Origin: CAYTSA01 sp964440345
Lineage (GTDB): Bacteria > Desulfobacterota > Desulfovibrionia > Desulfovibrionales > Desulfovibrionaceae
Length of the DNA stretch: 10,991 nt
NCBI GenBank assembly: GCA_964440345.1
Contig: CAYTSA010000116.1
Span: 1 to 10,991 of the forward strand
Reading direction: 5' to 3'
Part shown: positions 7,876-10,991 of the stretch, piece by piece
Position numbering within the stretch: the first letter of the stretch is position 1
How the letters are laid out: each line of letters starts with the position of its first letter
The notes under the pieces: model-generated
Databases searched by the model: none
Seen by the model: only the letters and a program-made list of their open reading frames with translations
What the model was told of the DNA's origin: nothing
Position numbers and translations under genes: made by a program

Positions 7876-9195
7876 ATGCTCGAAGCAAAGAACAAACTCG
7901 GCATAGTCTTTTTTCCGGCCTTTGACTGGGCAATAGACCCCACCCATCCTGAGCGGGAGGAACGGCTGCTGTATACCATGGATCAGCTTGTGGAAGAAGG
8001 AATTTTTGATATTCCTGGAATTATAGAATATAAGCCCGGCGTGGCCAAGCGCGAAGACGTGGAGCGAACACATTTCTGCCTGCCTAGCGTCGAAACCGTA
8101 GCCACAAAATCGCACATGATCTCAGCCGGCGGCGCCATTACCGCCGCCAAGAACGTTATGGACGGCAAGACGGACAAGGCCTTTGCTCTGGTCCGCCCGC
8201 CCGGGCACCACGCCATGAAAATCGTAGAAGGCAACCGCGGCTTCTGCAATGTGAACATCGAGGCCGTGATGGTTGAGTACGTCCGCGAGCACTACGGACC
8301 CAAGCGCGTCGCCATCATCGACACCGACTGCCATCACGGCGACGGCACCCAAGACATCTACTGGCACGACCGGGACACGTTGTTCATCTCTCTGCACCAG
8401 GACGGCCGGACCATTTTTCCGGGCACCGGGTTTCCGGATGAGCTGGGAGGCCCCAATGCGCTGGGCAAGACGCTCAACGTCCCCTTGCCGCCGCGCACCT
8501 CGGACGAAGGATTCATGTACGTGCTGGACAACGTCATCCTCCCCGTGCTGGAGGACTTCAAGCCGGACCTGATTATCAACTCGGCCGGGCAGGACAACCA
8601 CTTTACCGATCCCATCACCAACATGAACTTTTCGGCCCAGGGCTACGCAGCGCTCAACGAAAAGCTGAACCCGGACATCGCGGTGCTGGAAGGGGGCTAC
8701 GCCATTCAGGGCGCGTTGCCCTATGTGAATTTGGGTATTGTCCTGGCCATGGCCGGCCTGGACTACAGTCACGTGCGCGAGCCTGAGTTTCACCCTGAAA
8801 AAATTCGCCAGGACGCCAGGACCATGGAGTACATCAAGCAGGTCTGCGAAGAAGTGCAAACACTGTACTTCAACCCGCCGCCTTGTCCTAGCCGGGGCGA
8901 CGTGGCTGGCGAGTTCTTCACCCGCATGAAGGACGTCTACTACGACACCGACGGCATTAGCGAAAGCCAGGTGGAGCACGTGCTTATCTGCGGCGACTGC
9001 TCTGGGACCATCAGGACTGAAGTCTGGTCCACCATCAACCCGCTCAGCTGCTGTATAGAAATTCCGCAGCTGGCTTGCGACCGCTGTCTGGCCCGAGGCC
9101 ACCGCATGCTGGAAGAGGCGCACCTGAAAGGCAACTACCGGTTCATCCAGTGTATCAACCGCCGGGAGAAAGAGTATACGCAGTTCGGGTTTTAG
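7876..9195 (+). CDS. Histone deacetylase-family amidohydrolase with C-terminal Cys4 module
   Basis: Members of this zinc hydrolase family (PF00850) cleave acetyl groups from lysines, polyamines or small molecules. The ATG at 7876 follows AAGGA at a nine-base spacing. The catalytic domain spans about 8-300 of 439 residues: the His dyad is in RPPGHHA (His111, His112), the zinc ligands are Asp151 and His153 in DTDCHHGDGT and Asp240 in SAGQD, and the catalytic Tyr275 is in EGGY. All residues needed for activity are present. After a Pro-rich linker (334-338) there is an extra domain of about 90 residues with Cys372-x2-Cys375 and Cys401-x2-Cys404, likely a zinc ribbon, plus Cys392-Cys393 between them. 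There is no signal peptide, so it should be cytosolic. As the third gene of the pdxA-like operon it probably acts on an amide in the same pathway; the substrate cannot be read from the sequence. Confidence 0.93.
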   Translation: MLEAKNKLGIVFFPAFDWAIDPTHPEREERLLYTMDQLVEEGIFDIPGIIEYKPGVAKREDVERTHFCLPSVETVATKSHMISAGGAITAAKNVMDGKTDKAFALVRPPGHHAMKIVEGNRGFCNVNIEAVMVEYVREHYGPKRVAIIDTDCHHGDGTQDIYWHDRDTLFISLHQDGRTIFPGTGFPDELGGPNALGKTLNVPLPPRTSDEGFMYVLDNVILPVLEDFKPDLIINSAGQDNHFTDPITNMNFSAQGYAALNEKLNPDIAVLEGGYAIQGALPYVNLGIVLAMAGLDYSHVREPEFHPEKIRQDARTMEYIKQVCEEVQTLYFNPPPCPSRGDVAGEFFTRMKDVYYDTDGISESQVEHVLICGDCSGTIRTEVWSTINPLSCCIEIPQLACDRCLARGHRMLEEAHLKGNYRFIQCINRREKEYTQFGF

Positions 9196-9322
9196 CTGGC
9201 GGTTGAAAAATCCACGGTGGCTGCGTTGCTTCAAAAAGAGTTCAAACTCTCGTGTATTGCATCTACACGTCGATCTTTAACTTTTATCGCGCTTTGTTTT
9301 CGTGTTTTTTTTAAACAGTCTG
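9196..9322. repeat. Putative 127-bp palindromic repeat element with imperfect inverted ends
   Basis: The element begins at the base after the deacetylase stop codon. Its left end (9196-9210, CTGGCGGTTGAAAAA) matches the inverted right end (9308-9322) at 11 of 15 positions. Inside are the hairpins AGAGTT-CA-AACTCT (9237-9250) and CGTGTA-TTGCATC-TACACG (9251-9269). This layout recalls dispersed intergenic repeats of deltaproteobacteria that start near TTGAAAAA and end near TTTTTCAACAG; that resemblance is from memory. The T-run at 9305-9312 could help end the upstream transcript, although no GC-rich stem sits directly before it. Confidence 0.5.
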
Positions 9323-9339
9323 CGAAAAAGACTTCTGCA

Positions 9340-9359
9340 ACACTCAGGTAAGTCAGTGT
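9340..9359. promoter_or_regulatory. Small inverted repeat upstream of hicAB
   Basis: The arms ACACT and AGTGT enclose ten bases, about 18 bp upstream of the vestigial hicA start codon. A toxin-antitoxin operator is often found here, but this HicB lacks a DNA-binding domain, so the role is doubtful. Confidence 0.2.
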
Positions 9360-9376
9360 AGATTTTCTGGGAGAAT

Positions 9377-9564
9377 ATGCCAAAATAAAAGCTGCATTGG
9401 CCATGCTTGCTGCAGATGGCTGGTATGTGGCGCGAACAAAAGGTAGTTATCGCCAATTCCGACATGCCAGTAAGCTTGGATGCGTAACAGTAGCAGGTAG
9501 ATCGAGCGACGACTTGGCGCCGGGAACATGGAACAGTATTCTCAAACAGGCAGGAATAAAATGA
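9377..9564 (+). pseudogene. hicA: Decayed HicA mRNA-interferase toxin
   Basis: HicA toxins are small dsRBD-fold ribonucleases that cleave mRNA and depend on one histidine. From 9382 the frame translates with clear HicA character: MLAADGWY, RTKGSYRQF, CVTVAG, DDLAPGTWNSILKQAGIK, ending at TGA 9562-9564, which overlaps the hicB ATG. Two defects are visible. The natural start position, ATG 9377 after GGGAG, is out of frame by one base and meets TAA after three codons; the first in-frame ATG (9403, 53 aa) has no Shine-Dalgarno and would lack most of helix 1. The catalytic His of the GSHRQ motif is Tyr (TAT, 9448-9450). A TTG at 9397 is the only other start nearby. I infer a non-functional toxin; a sequencing error could explain the frameshift, but not easily the His to Tyr change as well. 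Confidence 0.8.
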
Positions 9565-9767
9565 ATTACCTCATCATCATAGAGCCCACTGAGACAGGTT
9601 TCTCTGCGTATTCTCCGGATTTGGCAGGCTGCGTGGCCACTGGCGGGGATGAAGACGAGGTGTTGCGGAATATGCAAGCGGCTCTCGACTTCCATATTGA
9701 GGGTCTGCGAAATGAAGGGTTGCCTGTACCCATGCCGGAATGCAAGGCAACGACAATTTCTGTCTAG
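9561..9767 (+). CDS. hicB: HicB family antitoxin (short form)
   Basis: HicB antitoxins mask HicA. The ATG at 9561 overlaps the hicA stop (ATGA) and has AGGA six bases upstream; the same frame is open back to an ATG at 9528, but that one lies inside hicA and lacks a ribosome binding site. The 68-residue protein shows the complete partial RNase H fold: MNYLIIIEPTETGFSAYSPDLAGCVATG followed by the helix EVLRNMQAALDFHIEGLRNEG and the PVPMPE turn. It has no C-terminal helix-turn-helix or ribbon-helix-helix domain, as in the short HicB group of cyanobacteria and deltaproteobacteria. The gene is intact although its toxin partner looks dead. It ends only 12 nt before mnmA and in the same frame as it, so the two may share a transcript. 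Confidence 0.9.
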   Translation: MNYLIIIEPTETGFSAYSPDLAGCVATGGDEDEVLRNMQAALDFHIEGLRNEGLPVPMPECKATTISV

Positions 9768-9779
9768 TTTGCAGTCCAC

Positions 9780-10853
9780 ATGACCACAGCCGTCGCCGTT
9801 TCCGGAGGGATGGACAGCCTCGCGGCCATGGCCCTGTTGCAGGGCGCGGGCGAGGACGTGCTGGCCGTGCATGGCCTGTTCACTCCCACAGACCCGCAGG
9901 CCGAACGCCGTATTGCCACGCTGGAGACGCAGTGTGGCAGTCTCGCCATTCCATTGCATGTTGTTGATCTGAAGGACGAGTTCTTCCGCGAAGTCATCCG
10001 GCCTTTTGGCGAAAGCTACGCCGCGGGGCGTACGCCGAATCCTTGCGCCGTGTGCAACCCGCGCGTCAAATTCGGGCTGCTCATGGACCGGGCGCTGGAC
10101 CTGGGCGCGGACCGTTTCGCCACCGGGCATTACGCGCGCATTGCAGAGCTGGGGCCGGGAAGTCTGACCATAGCCCGCGGCGCAGACCCGGCCAAGGAGC
10201 AGAGTTATTTCCTTTCGTTGGTTCCAGCCTCGCGCTGGGAGCGGGTCACATTTCCCTTGGCGGACTGGACTAAGGCGCAGGCGCGGCAGGAGCTGGCCCG
10301 GCGGGGGCTGGCTCCTGCCGTTTCTGGAGAGAGCAACGAGATATGCTTTGTGCCGGACGACGATTACCCCGCGTATTTGCTGTCCTTGGGGCTGGATTTA
10401 CCCGGCCCGGGACCTGTCATGCTCCACGACGGGCGCGAGGTCGGCAGGCACGCCGGCCTGTGGCGCTACACCCCGGGCCAGAGGCGGGGGCTGGGTGTGG
10501 CCTGGTCCGAGCCGCTGTACGTGCTGGAAAAGGACGCAGAGCGTAACGCGCTGGTTGTGGGGCCGAAGCGGGAAACCTGGTCGGCCGGCTGCGACGTGGG
10601 CGAGGCCGTGGCGCACGCGCCGGCGGACATCCTGGCGGAGATGCTGGCCGGGCCTGTGTGGTTACGCACACGGTACCGGCAGCAGGCCAAGCCGGCCACA
10701 GTGGAGCTTGCCCCGGACGGCCGCGGTTTTCGCGTTCTTTTTTCCGAACCTTCTTCGCCGCCGGCCCCTGGCCAGGTGGCGGCGGTGTACGACGCCGCTG
10801 GCCGTGTGCTGGCCGCCGGCATTATAGAGCGGGCGCTGTGGGAAACAGAATGA
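9780..10853 (+). CDS. mnmA: tRNA-specific 2-thiouridylase MnmA
   Basis: MnmA adenylates U34 of the tRNAs for Lys, Glu and Gln and transfers sulfur to make 2-thiouridine. The 357-residue protein is full length (E. coli about 368). The PP-loop ATP site is SGGMDS (8-13). The catalytic cysteines are Cys92 in TPNPCAVCNPRVKFG and Cys189 in NEICFVPDDDY. Conserved ATGHYAR (114-120) and KEQSYFLS (139-146) identify the tRNA-binding catalytic core, and the central and C-terminal beta domains follow (RYTPGQRRGLG at 229-239; GQVAAVYD at 331-338). The ATG at 9780 matches the family start but lacks a good Shine-Dalgarno; it lies 12 nt after the hicB stop, so translational coupling is plausible. The PP loop has Met where Val is usual, a minor change. 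The assignment is firm. Confidence 0.96.
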   Translation: MTTAVAVSGGMDSLAAMALLQGAGEDVLAVHGLFTPTDPQAERRIATLETQCGSLAIPLHVVDLKDEFFREVIRPFGESYAAGRTPNPCAVCNPRVKFGLLMDRALDLGADRFATGHYARIAELGPGSLTIARGADPAKEQSYFLSLVPASRWERVTFPLADWTKAQARQELARRGLAPAVSGESNEICFVPDDDYPAYLLSLGLDLPGPGPVMLHDGREVGRHAGLWRYTPGQRRGLGVAWSEPLYVLEKDAERNALVVGPKRETWSAGCDVGEAVAHAPADILAEMLAGPVWLRTRYRQQAKPATVELAPDGRGFRVLFSEPSSPPAPGQVAAVYDAAGRVLAAGIIERALWETE

Positions 10854-10945
10854 TAAGTGGTAGATATTGCCATTTCTTAAAGCTTTTAGGATGCCTCAGC
10901 TGGTATTTGTTTGTTTTTTGCGGCTATGCAGCTAGTTCCGAATAG
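10850..10945 (+). CDS. Possible 31-codon hydrophobic small ORF overlapping the mnmA stop
   Basis: An ATG overlaps the mnmA TGA (ATGA) and opens 31 codons to TAG at 10943. The peptide has a basic start and a hydrophobic core (KLLGCLSWYLFVFCGYAA), like a signal peptide or one membrane helix. There is no independent Shine-Dalgarno and no recognised homologue; it could equally be chance in AT-richer spacer DNA or the start of a decayed gene. Low certainty. Confidence 0.2.
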   Translation: MISGRYCHFLKLLGCLSWYLFVFCGYAASSE

Positions 10946-10991
10946 TGGTAATTAATGCGGCAATGGTTGTTTTCTGCCTGTCTACACGGAG
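10946..10991 (+). other. Spacer after mnmA, probably leader of the next gene
   Basis: No intrinsic terminator for mnmA is visible before the window ends. The last bases, ACACGGAG, could be the Shine-Dalgarno of a gene starting just outside. A weak promoter-like pair (TTGCGG, 17 bp, AATAGT, about 10918-10946) precedes it. An ATG at 10955 opens a frame to the window edge (MRQWLFSACLHG) but lacks a ribosome binding site. Confidence 0.25.

Noticed and set aside
9447..10130. A 227-codon frame antisense to mnmA, hicB and the end of hicA.
   Set aside because: It opposes three recognised coding regions and has no recognisable protein signature.

Overview
The window looks like a chromosomal segment of a GC-rich deltaproteobacterium, most probably a sulfate reducer of the Desulfovibrionales. 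This is inferred from the protein style (DnaK, a cysteine-containing GrpE, an MnmA with the NPC..CN motif), the hrcA-grpE-dnaK order without dnaJ, and the base composition; no rRNA or tRNA gene is present to confirm it.

Left part (1-1192): the 3' part of a DUF6544/DUF6920-like gene that starts before the window is followed, convergently, by a MazE-type (DUF3018) antitoxin gene with no mazF beside it. About 330 bp of low-information GC-rich DNA then leads to a very strong intrinsic terminator for the heat-shock operon.

Heat-shock operon (1193-5027, minus strand): hrcA, grpE and dnaK are transcribed leftwards. A perfect TTGACA -35 box precedes a degenerate CIRCE-like inverted repeat with the canonical 9-bp spacer upstream of hrcA. 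HrcA is the repressor of such operons and GrpE is the nucleotide exchange factor for DnaK.

Metabolic operon (5145-9195, plus strand), divergent from hrcA: a PdxA-family dehydrogenase, a stand-alone HyuA-type hydantoinase/oxoprolinase ATPase and a histone-deacetylase-family amidohydrolase with a C-terminal Cys4 module follow each other with gaps of 16 and 18 nt. This is the most interesting unit. PdxA carries substitutions in two conserved substrate motifs (GNTE for GHTE, and a changed glycine-rich N-terminal motif). HyuA has no HyuB partner nearby, and the deacetylase keeps its metal centre. No described pathway known to me joins these three; a shared amide or lactam substrate is only an inference.

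Right part (9196-10991): a 127-bp element with imperfect inverted ends starts directly after the deacetylase stop codon. A hicAB locus follows in which the toxin looks dead (N-terminal frameshift and catalytic His replaced by Tyr) while the HicB antitoxin is intact. Then comes mnmA, the tRNA-U34 2-thiouridylase, whose stop overlaps a possible 31-codon hydrophobic small ORF. With the lone MazE, the window holds two antitoxins without a working toxin.
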